Shown: positions 33,448-41,992, numbered from the stretch's first letter. The stretch is 64,000 bases of DNA from UBA2030 sp049969475 (GCA_049969475.1 JBMFOU010000002.1:62001-126000); one strand, 5' to 3'. Notes: a model not told the origin generated them from the letters alone. Program-made: numbers and translations.

Positions 33448-33455
33448 TATATTTG
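33448..33455 (+). promoter_or_regulatory. -7 promoter box (TATATTTG) for the fourth T9SS gene
   Basis: Perfect consensus ending 28 nt before the ATG at 33484. Confidence 0.55.
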
Positions 33456-33483
33456 CTAAGCAAACACCATAAAACAACATCCT

Positions 33484-35337
33484 ATGAGAAAAACTCTTGC
33501 CCTTATCGCACTGGCTGCTTTAACTACGATAGCCTGGGGCACCAACCGAGTTACCCCTTCAAAATCGCTTCGTCAAAATCAAAAAATTGTTAAAGAATCA
33601 AAACCCATTAAAGACCTCAATTCAGTAGCTACTCAATTGAGTAATCCTGGTCTTAAGAGCATCGTTGCATATAATGAGACCGACTTAGGAGTGACAAAAT
33701 ATGATTTACTGAGCAATGCAACAGTAAGCAACCGATTCTTTGCCTATCCTGATGGATACATGGCCGATGTGTGGACCATGGGGCTAACTCCCTCCTCTTA
33801 TCCCGACAGAGGAACGGGGTACAACTACTTCAACGGAACCAACTGGCAAAGTGCCCCCACTGCTCGTATTGAGAATTTAAGAACAGGTTGGCCCTCCTAC
33901 GCTCCGGCAGGCGCCACAGGCGAGGCCGTAGTCGCTCATACCGCCACCGACCTTAACTTTTCAAGAAGAGAGAACCGTTTCAGCGGTGATTGGTCTTTCA
34001 CTTTGATGCCAGGCCCGGCTGGTTCTGGTGCAGAGCCTGCATGGCCTAGAATGGTGGCTTCTGGTGAAAACTTCCAATATTTACATATCCTCTCAAACAG
34101 CTACAATACATACAATAACCAGGATATGGCCTTGCTATACTCCCGTTCCTCCGACGGAGGTCTGACCTGGGATTTTCAGTATGAAACCTTTGCAGACCTG
34201 GGACCCGATTACTATTATTCAATCCGTGCCGATGTTTACCCCATGGCTGCAAGAGGCAATACCGTTGCTTTCCTCATTGCCAGTGCCTGGACTGACCTTG
34301 TCCTAATGAAATCGAATGATAATGGAGATACCTGGGAAAAAACCGTAATCTGGCAGCACCCTTATCCCTTCTATGATTTTACCTCCGAGACAGATACTTT
34401 CTATACGGTTGATAATTCTGCAGCTCTTGCCATAGATAAAGACGGTATGGTTCATGTAGCCTTCGGTGTAAGCAAAGTGCAGGGTCATGCTGATGGCACT
34501 TACTCTTTATGGCCAGGAACTGATGGAATCGTCTATTGGAACGAAAACAGACCTGTTTTCACCAATAGTCAGATGGGTCTGTGCCCCTGGGGATACGAAG
34601 GTAGCGAACTAATACCCGATTACAACCTGGTGGGTTGGACCCAGGATGTAAATGGTAATGGACAAATTGATTTTACCAATGACCTTTATTACTATCGCTC
34701 CATGGGTTTATCTACCATGCCCAGTCTGCATGTAGACGACCAGGACAATGTTTACCTTGCATTCGCCACAACAACGGAAGGTTATGATAATGGAGTTTAC
34801 AATTACAAACACATCTGGATGCGCATTGCCTCCAACAAAGGTGAAACCTGGTCGGGCACTTTCACTGACCTGATGGGTGATATTACGCATATATTCGACG
34901 AAGGCATTTGGCCACAGCTGGCTCAAATTAGCGATAATAACCTGTACCTGGTTTATAACGTCGACCCCAATCCAGGCCTTGCATTAGATGGAGATCATGA
35001 CCCCGTGGATAACCATCAGCTTTTCGTAGAAGTTCCCAAAGACCAGCTAGGTGTTGGTGTTGCAGAAAAACCTATCAACCAGGTTGTTGTAGAGGGGCCC
35101 TATCCTAATCCTACTACCGATAAATCGTATATCCAGCTCACACTCAATCAGTCCACACAGGTTAACATCTTCATCAGCTCAGTAGATGGTCGTCGGCTCA
35201 TAAGCATGCCAAAGGGTATGCTAACCCAGGGCACCCATGTAATCGACCTGCCATTGAACCAGCTTAAAAATGGAGTTTACCTGGTATCGCTGGAAAGCAA
35301 CAACACAGTTCAGACATTCCGGGTCATCAAAAAATAA
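33484..35337 (+). CDS. Asp-box T9SS-secreted protein, divergent copy
   Basis: A 617-aa paralogue of the first two genes, with the same order of parts: signal peptide (1-19), VWTMGLTPSSYPDRGTGYNY block, Asp boxes SSDGGLTW and SNDNGDTW, the loop DVNGNGQID and a T9SS sorting domain (PYPNPTTDKSYI ... GVYLVSLE ... FRVIKK). It diverges along its whole length, so it was not part of the recent conversion. Function unknown. Confidence 0.8.
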   Translation: MRKTLALIALAALTTIAWGTNRVTPSKSLRQNQKIVKESKPIKDLNSVATQLSNPGLKSIVAYNETDLGVTKYDLLSNATVSNRFFAYPDGYMADVWTMGLTPSSYPDRGTGYNYFNGTNWQSAPTARIENLRTGWPSYAPAGATGEAVVAHTATDLNFSRRENRFSGDWSFTLMPGPAGSGAEPAWPRMVASGENFQYLHILSNSYNTYNNQDMALLYSRSSDGGLTWDFQYETFADLGPDYYYSIRADVYPMAARGNTVAFLIASAWTDLVLMKSNDNGDTWEKTVIWQHPYPFYDFTSETDTFYTVDNSAALAIDKDGMVHVAFGVSKVQGHADGTYSLWPGTDGIVYWNENRPVFTNSQMGLCPWGYEGSELIPDYNLVGWTQDVNGNGQIDFTNDLYYYRSMGLSTMPSLHVDDQDNVYLAFATTTEGYDNGVYNYKHIWMRIASNKGETWSGTFTDLMGDITHIFDEGIWPQLAQISDNNLYLVYNVDPNPGLALDGDHDPVDNHQLFVEVPKDQLGVGVAEKPINQVVVEGPYPNPTTDKSYIQLTLNQSTQVNIFISSVDGRRLISMPKGMLTQGTHVIDLPLNQLKNGVYLVSLESNNTVQTFRVIKK

Positions 35338-35370
35338 TCTATTCTTCCTTTCCTGGTTCACAGTTTAACA

Positions 35371-35408
35371 AAGGCTCCGGTAGCATACCCACCGGGGCCT
35401 TTTCTTTG
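35371..35408 (+). terminator. Terminator after the fourth T9SS gene
   Basis: AAGGCTCCGGT (35371-35381) pairs with ACCGGGGCCTT (35391-35401) with one G-U pair, then a T-rich tract. Confidence 0.8.
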
Positions 35409-35423
35409 ATAAATCCCTTTCAT

Positions 35424-35431
35424 TAATTTAG
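35424..35431 (+). promoter_or_regulatory. -7-like box TAATTTAG before ccmB
   Basis: One mismatch to TAnnTTTG, with the same TTAG ending as two T9SS promoters. It ends 27 nt before the TTG start of ccmB. Confidence 0.35.
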
Positions 35432-35458
35432 CAAACTGATAATTAAACTTCACCCCCC

Positions 35459-36112
35459 TTGAAACACTTACTCTGGCTCATAAGGAGAGATTTTGTACTG
35501 GAACTCCGACAGCCTCAGTTGCTAAGCGGAATCGTGCTACATGCGCTGGGATCGGTATGGATAACTTATCTGGCCTTCAAAGGCATGATACCTCCTGATA
35601 CCTGGAATGGTCTACTTTGGGTCATCCTTCTGTTTTCAGCCATTCACGCTACAGGTCGTACCTTTGGCAGCGATTCAGCCGGTCGCAGACTTTATTACTA
35701 CACATTAGCTTCTCCTCGCAATATCATTCTGGCTAAAATCGTTTACAATACCTTATTGATTCTTTTGCTGGGGATGATTACCAGCTTATTATATTTTTTA
35801 TTTAACGGTAACCCCATCCGGCATTTTTTGCCTTTTACCCTTGCACTCATTTTGGGTACCATAGGGTTGAGTGGAATTCTAACATTCACTTCAGGACTTG
35901 CAGCACAAGAGGGCCGCAATTTTTCCCTGATGGCCATCCTCAGCTTACCGGTCAGTGCCCCAATGCTGCTTCTCCTCATCAGGCTTTCAAGCCTATCACT
36001 CCAACCGTTAGCTATTACCAACCTGGGAGGACTGATTCTGGCTTTACTTTTACTCGATTTAATAAGCATTGCCCTTGCCTGGATCCTGTTTCCTTATCTT
36101 TGGAAAGAATAA
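35459..36112 (+). CDS. ccmB: Heme exporter membrane subunit CcmB
   Basis: A 217-aa inner-membrane protein with about six helices and the CcmB N-terminal pattern (LIRRDFVLELRQPQLLSG) plus TFGSDSAGRRLYYYTLASPRNIILAK. In cytochrome c maturation System I, CcmB works with the ATPase CcmA and with CcmC/D to load heme onto CcmE. CcmA is not in the window. The start appears to be TTG; the next in-frame Met (about residue 42) would cut off the conserved N-terminus. First gene of the ccmBCDE unit. Confidence 0.9.
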   Translation: MKHLLWLIRRDFVLELRQPQLLSGIVLHALGSVWITYLAFKGMIPPDTWNGLLWVILLFSAIHATGRTFGSDSAGRRLYYYTLASPRNIILAKIVYNTLLILLLGMITSLLYFLFNGNPIRHFLPFTLALILGTIGLSGILTFTSGLAAQEGRNFSLMAILSLPVSAPMLLLLIRLSSLSLQPLAITNLGGLILALLLLDLISIALAWILFPYLWKE

Positions 36113-36159
36113 AATGAGCAAAAAAGGATAATGTTTGTTTAATTGGTAAAATCATTCGT

Positions 36160-36837
36160 ATGAGTTGGAAGGCCGAAGGATGGAAAATTTTAGGCGTAGT
36201 ATTAATACTTTATAGCATCATCGCTGGCCTGTCTGTTCCTGTGCCTCAGTTACCCATCATCCATGAAAGCATACGTAATCTTTTTTACCACGTTAGCATG
36301 TGGTTTACAATGACCACCTTAATGGCTACTTCCATGGGATACAGCATCTCTTATTTGCGGCATCCAACGATGGGTAGAGATATTGCTGCCTCCGAAGCTG
36401 CGGCCACAGGTTTGTTCTTTGGTGGGCTGGGTCTGATAACGGGTATGATGTGGGCCAACTTTACGTGGGGTAAACCCTGGACCAACGATCCTCAGCTGAA
36501 TGGTGCAGCCACAGCGATTTTAGTTTACCTAGCCTATTTTGTACTTCGATCATCTTTACAGGATGAAGAAAAAAGAGCAAGAATATCGGCTGTATACAAT
36601 ATTTTTGCTTTTGTGCTGATGCTGGTATTTATTGGCATTATGCCCCGCCTGGCCGAGCATAGCATTCATCCAGGGAAAAGCGGAAATCCCGCCCTGGGGG
36701 TTAAAGGTCTCGACCCCACCATGCGACTCATATTTTATCCGGCTGTTATAGGGTGGATCATTACCGCTTTATGGATTTGGAAGGTCCGTATACGCCTCCG
36801 CAACATTCAAAGGAAACTATCAGAAGTTAATTTATAA
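36160..36837 (+). CDS. ccmC: Heme exporter / cytochrome c assembly protein CcmC
   Basis: A 225-aa membrane protein with six helices. It has the tryptophan-rich heme-handling segment WANFTWGKPWTNDPQL near 103-118 (WWD-like) and His residues in FYHVSMW and in RLAEHSIHPG, expected axial heme ligands. It presents heme to CcmE on the periplasmic side. Sits 47 bp after ccmB and 12 bp before the tiny ccmD. Confidence 0.93.
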   Translation: MSWKAEGWKILGVVLILYSIIAGLSVPVPQLPIIHESIRNLFYHVSMWFTMTTLMATSMGYSISYLRHPTMGRDIAASEAAATGLFFGGLGLITGMMWANFTWGKPWTNDPQLNGAATAILVYLAYFVLRSSLQDEEKRARISAVYNIFAFVLMLVFIGIMPRLAEHSIHPGKSGNPALGVKGLDPTMRLIFYPAVIGWIITALWIWKVRIRLRNIQRKLSEVNL

Positions 36838-36849
36838 ACCTGAAATCCA

Positions 36850-36999
36850 ATGTTTGCCAATAAACTGTTCGTTGTAATTGGAGTCATAAGTCTCATCCTT
36901 ATCGGCTTATTTATCTATCTATTTCTGCTCGACAAAAAAACCCGCCGACTGGAACAAAAGCTGGAAGAATGGATGCGTAAAAACAATATAGAACCATGA
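36850..36999 (+). CDS. ccmD: CcmD-like small membrane protein (49 aa)
   Basis: A 49-codon frame, MFANKLFVVIGVISLILIGL followed by a second part of the helix and a charged amphipathic tail (LDKKTRRLEQKLEEWMRKN). One N-terminal helix plus a cytoplasmic charged tail is what CcmD looks like; CcmD holds CcmC, CcmE and the CcmAB exporter together. It lies exactly between ccmC and ccmE and its stop overlaps the ccmE start (ATGA). Position and topology, more than sequence, support the call. Confidence 0.78.
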   Translation: MFANKLFVVIGVISLILIGLFIYLFLLDKKTRRLEQKLEEWMRKNNIEP

Positions 37000-37397
37000 A
37001 AGTTAAGCATATTCTCTTAATAGTTATCCTGGCTATCGCATTGGGAGTTGTGGTTAGCACTTTCACCGATGCCAATCCCTACGCTGATTTCACCATGGCC
37101 GCACAAAATCCCGAACGGGAATTTCATGTAATTGGGACCCTAGATACCACCCGTCCCATTATTTACAATCCACTGGAGCCCAATTATTTTTCTTTTTACG
37201 TAAAAGACGATAAAGGGCAGGTGCAACGCGTGGAATACCATAATGCCAAACCCCAGGACTTTGAGAAATCTGAAAAAATAGTTCTGGTTGGTAGAATGAA
37301 AAATGAAAATTTTGAGGCCCAGTCGATTTTGCTGAAATGCCCTTCAAAATACAATGACGACGACAAACCTCAGGCCTTCGCAGAAAGAAAATTTTGA
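36996..37397 (+). CDS. ccmE: Cytochrome c maturation heme chaperone CcmE (CxxxY type)
   Basis: A 133-aa periplasmic heme chaperone: N-terminal anchor helix (about 5-23), then an OB-fold domain with FHVIGTLD, YNPLEPNYFSFYVKDDKG and LVGRMKNENFEAQSILLKC. Classical CcmE binds heme through His of HxxxY; here the corresponding motif is CPSKY (Cys 115, Tyr 119). CxxxY forms are known from Desulfovibrio and archaea (System I*), where Cys binds heme. The short acidic tail after it (NDDDK) matches CcmE ends. Translationally coupled to ccmD. Confidence 0.9.
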   Translation: MKVKHILLIVILAIALGVVVSTFTDANPYADFTMAAQNPEREFHVIGTLDTTRPIIYNPLEPNYFSFYVKDDKGQVQRVEYHNAKPQDFEKSEKIVLVGRMKNENFEAQSILLKCPSKYNDDDKPQAFAERKF

Positions 37398-37400
37398 ATA

Positions 37401-37892
37401 ATGCCGCTTAAAAAAGTTGATGCAGGATTAATTGCTGATTTATCGGAAAAAGCAGCCCAGGCTCCCCGACGCCGTCACAATCTTAATTTTCATACTCAAA
37501 ACAGGGACGTGTTTCAGCGCATGCTCAATGCCCTGGAACCCGGGAGCTACGTGCAGCCTCATAAGCACGAAAACCCTGATAAAGACGAAGTATTCGTAAT
37601 CCTCAAAGGCAGACTGACAGTTATAAGTTTTGGCAATAACGGGGAAATTGAAGATTTCATAATTTTGGATGCAAAGGGAGGGCAATTGGCAGTGGAAGTA
37701 CCAGCACGCACCTGGCATATGATAGCAGCGTTAGAGCCTGCTACCGTGGTTTTTGAATTCAAGCACGGCCCTTATGATCCAACTACCGATAAAATCTTTG
37801 CTTCCTGGGCCCCACCCGAAAATCATCCGGATGCTGAGGATTACCTTACAAAGATTCTTAAGAAAATTCTGGAAAGTTCATCCACCGATTGA
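37401..37892 (+). CDS. WbuC-type cupin-fold metalloprotein
   Basis: A 163-aa cupin with the expected metal ligands in QPHKHENPDKDEVFVIL (cupin motif 1) and a later HM in ARTWHMIAAL (motif 2). WbuC-like proteins are often near surface-polysaccharide genes, though none are seen here; molecular function is not established. It starts 3 bp after ccmE stops and so is probably cotranscribed with the cytochrome c genes. Confidence 0.82.
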   Translation: MPLKKVDAGLIADLSEKAAQAPRRRHNLNFHTQNRDVFQRMLNALEPGSYVQPHKHENPDKDEVFVILKGRLTVISFGNNGEIEDFIILDAKGGQLAVEVPARTWHMIAALEPATVVFEFKHGPYDPTTDKIFASWAPPENHPDAEDYLTKILKKILESSSTD

Positions 37893-37991
37893 AGAACTTT
37901 GCGCTCCCATAATCTTTAAACCTTTGTTTAATAGGATATTCCAACTTTGGCACATGATTTTGCATAGTAACTCAATTATAAATAACAACCT

Positions 37992-38417
37992 ATGAGTATT
38001 ATAAAAGAGTTCAAGGCCTTTGCTATGCGAGGCAATGTTGTAGACATGGCAGTAGGTATCATTATCGGTGGAGCCTTTGGAAAAATCGTTTCATCGCTGG
38101 TTAACGATGTTATCATGCCCCCCATAGGTCTGCTGGTGGGTGGAGTAAATTTTACCGACATTAAAATTACGATTAAAGAAGCAGTAACAGCCGCTGATGG
38201 CTCAATAGTTCCGGCAGTAACCCTGAATCTGGGGAGTTTTATTCAGACCTTGGTTGATTTCACTATAATTGCCTTTGCCATCTTTTTGATGATTAAAGGG
38301 ATGAATGCATTGAACCGCAAAAAGAACGAAGAACCAGCAGCCCCTGCTCCACCGCCGCAGCCTTCAAATGAGGAAAAACTCCTGGCCGAAATCCGCGATC
38401 TATTGAAGAAGGGGTAA
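37992..38417 (+). CDS. mscL: Large-conductance mechanosensitive channel MscL
   Basis: A 141-aa channel protein that releases solutes on hypo-osmotic shock. It has the typical N-terminus (EFKAFAMRGNVVDMAVGIIIGGAFGKIV), the second helix FTIIAFAIFLMIKGMN and the cytoplasmic C-terminal bundle (EEKLLAEIRDLLKK) after a proline-rich linker. Length is normal. No consensus -7 box was found within 60 bp upstream. Confidence 0.97.
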   Translation: MSIIKEFKAFAMRGNVVDMAVGIIIGGAFGKIVSSLVNDVIMPPIGLLVGGVNFTDIKITIKEAVTAADGSIVPAVTLNLGSFIQTLVDFTIIAFAIFLMIKGMNALNRKKNEEPAAPAPPPQPSNEEKLLAEIRDLLKKG

Positions 38418-38819
38418 ATTCAATTGAAAGGTTCAAAGAACTTTTAAAAATTGTGTCGGACACCGACATTCCTAACAGGTCCCAGTGGGACATAGTAGAA
38501 CTATGCTTATCGCAAAACGCTATGATATTCCTTCCTCCCAGGCTATATTACCTGGCAGATTTTGAAGTTATATTCCTTCTCCAACTAACCTAAAGCTTCA
38601 TAAATCCCTTTAAATCAGCTTTATCTTCCTAAGGAAAGTGAAAGCCTTAGCATTTTCTTAATACAAGCATTCAATAATATTATACCTACTTTCTCTCAAC
38701 ATTTTAAGCGGCAAACATAACTCTGCTTTGATTTTATTTAGTTATGCCTGTATCTATTTCCCCGCTTTTCTTCCAGATTTAGGATCTCGGAGGCTTTTTT
38801 CACTTACCTCAAAATTTCA
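38418..38819. other. Gene-free region after mscL (about 400 bp)
   Basis: No convincing gene was seen. The left third holds a cluster of small palindromes (38453-38555, listed separately). The right part is AT-rich and leads to the promoter of the PiT transporter gene. Confidence 0.6.
38453..38555. repeat. Cluster of short palindromes, possible REP-like intergenic element
   Basis: Four inverted repeats in about 100 bp: TGTCGG-ACA-CCGACA (38454-38468), GTCCC-AGT-GGGAC (38479-38491), CATAGT-AGA-ACTATG (38491-38505) and CCAGG-N8-CCTGG (38538-38555). Three have 3-nt loops and two abut. None is followed by a T run, so they are not ordinary terminators. Short palindrome clusters of this kind are commonly dispersed between genes in Bacteroidota; that parallel is from memory and unverified. 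Confidence 0.55.
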
Positions 38820-38827
38820 TACGTTTG
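38820..38827 (+). promoter_or_regulatory. -7 promoter box (TACGTTTG) for the PiT transporter
   Basis: Perfect consensus. It overlaps a TTG that could be read as an upstream start, showing that the true start is the ATG at 38849, 21 nt downstream. Confidence 0.6.
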
Positions 38828-38848
38828 TACACCCAAATACTCTCCACC

Positions 38849-39883
38849 ATGCTTCTTCCGATACTGGTTCCCATGCTCATCGGAATGTTTCTGGCCCTTA
38901 ATATGGGCGGTAGTGGTACGGCTCCTTCGTTCTCGGCCGCTTTTGGTGCTAGTGTGATTAAAAAGTTCGCCATTCCAGGTCTCTTCGGAATTTTTGTTTT
39001 TGCAGGAGCCATTATTGCAGGTGAGAAGGTAGTGCTTACCATTGGCAAAGGCCTTATGCCTGCACAGTACCTCACCATGGTGGTTTCCTCCATCATCCTT
39101 CTGGCAATCTCAATGTCTTTACTCATCGCCAATTTATTAGGCGTACCTCAATCTACCAGCCAGTCCACCGTATTTGCGGTAGCCGGTGCAGCAGCCTATC
39201 TGGACCATGTGAATTATCACAAGATCTTTGTTGAGATTATACCCATGTGGCTCGTTTTGCCTGTCCTGGGTTTCGTACTCACTTACTTGGCAGCCCGAAT
39301 ATTCCGTAAATATCTCGAAGATCCGAAATATAGCGACTATCATAGCTTGGGACGTTTTTCGCTTCCCCGGCTATTACTCATAGGTTCAGGATGTTATGTG
39401 GCTTTTTCCATTGGAAGTAATAATGTAGCTAATGCTACCGGCCCCCTGGTATCCATGCTCATCAACGAGCTGAAAATTTCTCCCGACGACAATCAAAAAT
39501 TCCGGCTAATCATGATCCTAACCACACTGGTCATTGCTCCTTTGTTTGGTATAGGCAGTAGTGTATTCGGATACAAAGTATTGAAGTCGGCCGGAAAAGA
39601 CATTACCCCTCTGGGGCCCATGCATGCTTCGTTGGTCTCCATAATAACAGCGACCCTCCTCCTGCTTGCTTCGGTTACCCGGGGCATACCCACTTCATTG
39701 GTTCAGCTCAATAGCCTGGCCATCATGGCCATTTCCGTCAAACAAATCGGATTCAAAAAAACACTGAAAAACAACACTGTAAAACGTTTCTGGCTGGTCT
39801 GGCTAACGGCTCCCTTGTTTGCCCTGGCCATTACTTTAATGCTCATCTACCTTGCCGACAAAGCAGGAATCTTATTTTACTAA
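38849..39883 (+). CDS. Inorganic phosphate transporter (PiT family)
   Basis: A 344-aa integral membrane permease with about ten helices and the two inverted PiT repeats: a first half with ALNMGGSGTAPSFSAAFGA and VPQSTSQSTVFAVAG, and a second with SIGSNNVANATGPLVSM and PTSLVQLNSLAIM. Family members carry phosphate (or sulfate) with protons or sodium. The start was set at ATG 38849 because the promoter box covers the longer TTG start. Monocistronic. Confidence 0.9.
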   Translation: MLLPILVPMLIGMFLALNMGGSGTAPSFSAAFGASVIKKFAIPGLFGIFVFAGAIIAGEKVVLTIGKGLMPAQYLTMVVSSIILLAISMSLLIANLLGVPQSTSQSTVFAVAGAAAYLDHVNYHKIFVEIIPMWLVLPVLGFVLTYLAARIFRKYLEDPKYSDYHSLGRFSLPRLLLIGSGCYVAFSIGSNNVANATGPLVSMLINELKISPDDNQKFRLIMILTTLVIAPLFGIGSSVFGYKVLKSAGKDITPLGPMHASLVSIITATLLLLASVTRGIPTSLVQLNSLAIMAISVKQIGFKKTLKNNTVKRFWLVWLTAPLFALAITLMLIYLADKAGILFY

Positions 39884-39915
39884 GCGACCTGTGGTCGTTT
39901 TGATTTAATCTTAGG

Positions 39916-40614
39916 ATGAAAAATTACCGGCATCTCTTTTTCGATCTCGACAACACCCTATGGGATTTTAATAATAATTCTGCGGAAACCCTTCGGGAGC
40001 TTTTCCGGGAATACATAATGCATCACCTACCTATTACAGCAGAGACATTTATAGAGGTATACGAAAAAATCAATCACGAACTGTGGGAACAGTACCGGAA
40101 AGGCCAAATCACCAAAGAAGATGTAGCGCTGAAGCGTTTCGCATTAACGCTGAATCACTGGGGCCTGGCAGATGAATCTCTAGCCAGGGTACTTTCTGAG
40201 GCATACATCCGGCGCAGTCCGCTAAAAACCCGCCTCATTGATGGGGCTGAAGAAGTTTTGGAAATACTGCGTAATCGTTACCGGCTTCATATTATTACCA
40301 ATGGGTTTATAGATGTGCAATTCCCCAAAATAGAACTATCGGGGCTGGTTAAATATTTCAGCACCATCACCCCATCGGAGGAGTGCGGATGCTTGAAGCC
40401 TTGCCGGAGGATTTTTGAACTTGCGCTACAAAAAGCCGGAGCCCATCCCCAGGAAAGTCTTATGGTGGGAGACGATCCTGAAGGTGATATAAGGGGCGCC
40501 TATGAAGCGGGCATGGATACCGTTTTCTACAATATCAATGGAGTTTCAGTACCTCCCCAGGCACTATATCATATCCGTCATCTCAAAGAATTAATTTCCC
40601 TTCTGGAGCAATGA
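39916..40614 (+). CDS. YjjG-type HAD nucleotidase
   Basis: A 232-aa HAD-superfamily phosphatase with nucleophile motif FFDLDNTLWDF (Asp 10, Asp 12), motif II ITNGF, motif III Lys in CGCLKPCRRIF, and motif IV GDDPEGDIRGA. YjjG-family enzymes remove phosphate from non-canonical pyrimidine nucleotides (house-cleaning). The Lys region has CGCLKPC where VGYLKPD is typical, with two extra cysteines. The stop overlaps rsmE by 4 bp (ATGA). Confidence 0.88.
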   Translation: MKNYRHLFFDLDNTLWDFNNNSAETLRELFREYIMHHLPITAETFIEVYEKINHELWEQYRKGQITKEDVALKRFALTLNHWGLADESLARVLSEAYIRRSPLKTRLIDGAEEVLEILRNRYRLHIITNGFIDVQFPKIELSGLVKYFSTITPSEECGCLKPCRRIFELALQKAGAHPQESLMVGDDPEGDIRGAYEAGMDTVFYNINGVSVPPQALYHIRHLKELISLLEQ

Positions 40615-41330
40615 ACCTGTTTTACTGTGAAAATATACCCGAAAATGCTGTTCCACCGTTGGCAATAATGCTCGATGAGGAAGAAAGCCGACATGCACAG
40701 AAAGTGCTGAGACTTCAGCCGGGAGACGAAATGCAGGTAACGTCAGGCAGGGGGTACCATTATCGAGGGCATATCATGGGTATCAAGGGTAAAAACCTGG
40801 AGGTCTGGCTGACGGAAGCAGAAGCCTTGTTCGATTTCGACCGGCCACGCCTGCATCTGGCCATCTCTCCCCTCAAAAACCCCGACCGCCTGGAGTGGTT
40901 GGTTGAAAAAGCCACAGAGATGGGAGTTTATAAAATCACTTTCATACAAACTCAGAGGACAGAAAAACCCCGCGTGAATCTGGAAAGGCTGAAAAGGCTT
41001 TCAGTAGCTGCACTGAAACAATCACTCGGAGCCTGGCTACCTATATTGGAAGGGCCCTTAAGATTCAACGAATTGTTCAGTAGGGCGGAGGAAGGAGAAA
41101 AATTCATAGCCTGGTGCGAAGGCGAAAATTCCCTGTTGTGGGAACAGCTTAGCGGTCAAAAGAATGCTATAATACTGATTGGCCCGGAGGGCGATTTCAC
41201 CCCTGAAGAAGCCATGGAAGCCCAGAGGCGTGGTTTTCAACCCATAAGCCTCGGTCAGCATCGCTTGCGCACCGAAACAGCCGGCCTGGTAAGTATCTTT
41301 GCATTTCAAATCCAAAGCCGGAATCTATGA
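40611..41330 (+). CDS. rsmE: 16S rRNA (uracil-1498-N3)-methyltransferase
   Basis: A SPOUT-fold methyltransferase that modifies U1498 of 16S rRNA using SAM. In the 239-aa product: the N-terminal PUA-like part (HAQKVLRLQPGDEMQVTSG), then the C-terminal SPOUT signature GPEGDFTPEEAMEA and SLGQHRLRTETAG, which forms the knot and binds SAM. Middle gene of a coupled three-gene unit: ATGA overlap with yjjG and with the DUF4159 gene. Confidence 0.95.
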   Translation: MNLFYCENIPENAVPPLAIMLDEEESRHAQKVLRLQPGDEMQVTSGRGYHYRGHIMGIKGKNLEVWLTEAEALFDFDRPRLHLAISPLKNPDRLEWLVEKATEMGVYKITFIQTQRTEKPRVNLERLKRLSVAALKQSLGAWLPILEGPLRFNELFSRAEEGEKFIAWCEGENSLLWEQLSGQKNAIILIGPEGDFTPEEAMEAQRRGFQPISLGQHRLRTETAGLVSIFAFQIQSRNL

Positions 41331-41992
41331 GAAATATTGCCCTGGCTCTCCTTGCCCTATTGCTAATTTTTTATTTACCTGGCCAGTCTCAGGAGAAATT
41401 ACGCATTGGATTACTGAAATACAGCGGTGGAGGCGATTGGTATGCCAATCCCACCTCATTACCCAACCTTATTGCCTTTTGCAACAACCAGCTGGGCACC
41501 TGCATCGACCCAACACCGGCTACGGTAGAACCTGGGGATCCTTCGATTTTCAATCTTCCTTTCATCCACATGACTGGCCATGGCAACGTAATCTTTAGTG
41601 AAAGCGAAGTACAAAACCTTCGCAGGTACTTCGAAGCCGGTGGATTTTTGCATATCGACGACAACTATGGTATGGACCCTTACATTCGTCGCGAATTGGC
41701 CAAATTATTTCCCGGCCAGGAATTCAAGGAATTAACACCTTCGCATCCAATTTTTAATCAAAAATTTAAATTTCCCAACGGCCTGCCCAAAATTCATGAA
41801 CACGACGGAAAACCACCCCAGGCTTTTGCATTTTATCTCAACGGACGCATGGTATGTTTATATACCTATGAATGCGACCTGGGCGATGGCTGGGAAGACC
41901 CTCGCGTACACGGCGATAGCGAGGAAACACGACTAAAGGCTTTGAAGATGGGTGCCAACCTTATTCAATTCGTTTTTAATGGAGCACGCTGA
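41327..41992 (+). CDS. DUF4159 domain protein
   Basis: A 221-aa protein with a signal peptide (about 1-21) and the DUF4159 core: LRIGLLKYSGGGDWYANPT, FIHMTGHGN, LRRYFEAGGFLHIDDN and YTYECDLGDGWEDP. The fold resembles class I glutamine amidotransferase-like domains; DUF4159 proteins often sit with BatA/MoxR-type genes, and a BatA-domain gene follows here. Function unknown. Third gene of the yjjG-rsmE unit. Confidence 0.85.
   Translation: MRNIALALLALLLIFYLPGQSQEKLRIGLLKYSGGGDWYANPTSLPNLIAFCNNQLGTCIDPTPATVEPGDPSIFNLPFIHMTGHGNVIFSESEVQNLRRYFEAGGFLHIDDNYGMDPYIRRELAKLFPGQEFKELTPSHPIFNQKFKFPNGLPKIHEHDGKPPQAFAFYLNGRMVCLYTYECDLGDGWEDPRVHGDSEETRLKALKMGANLIQFVFNGAR

Noticed and set aside
38454..38505. 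Rho-independent terminator of mscL
   Set aside because: Stems are short and none is followed by a T tract, so a terminator is not supported; listed as a palindrome cluster instead.
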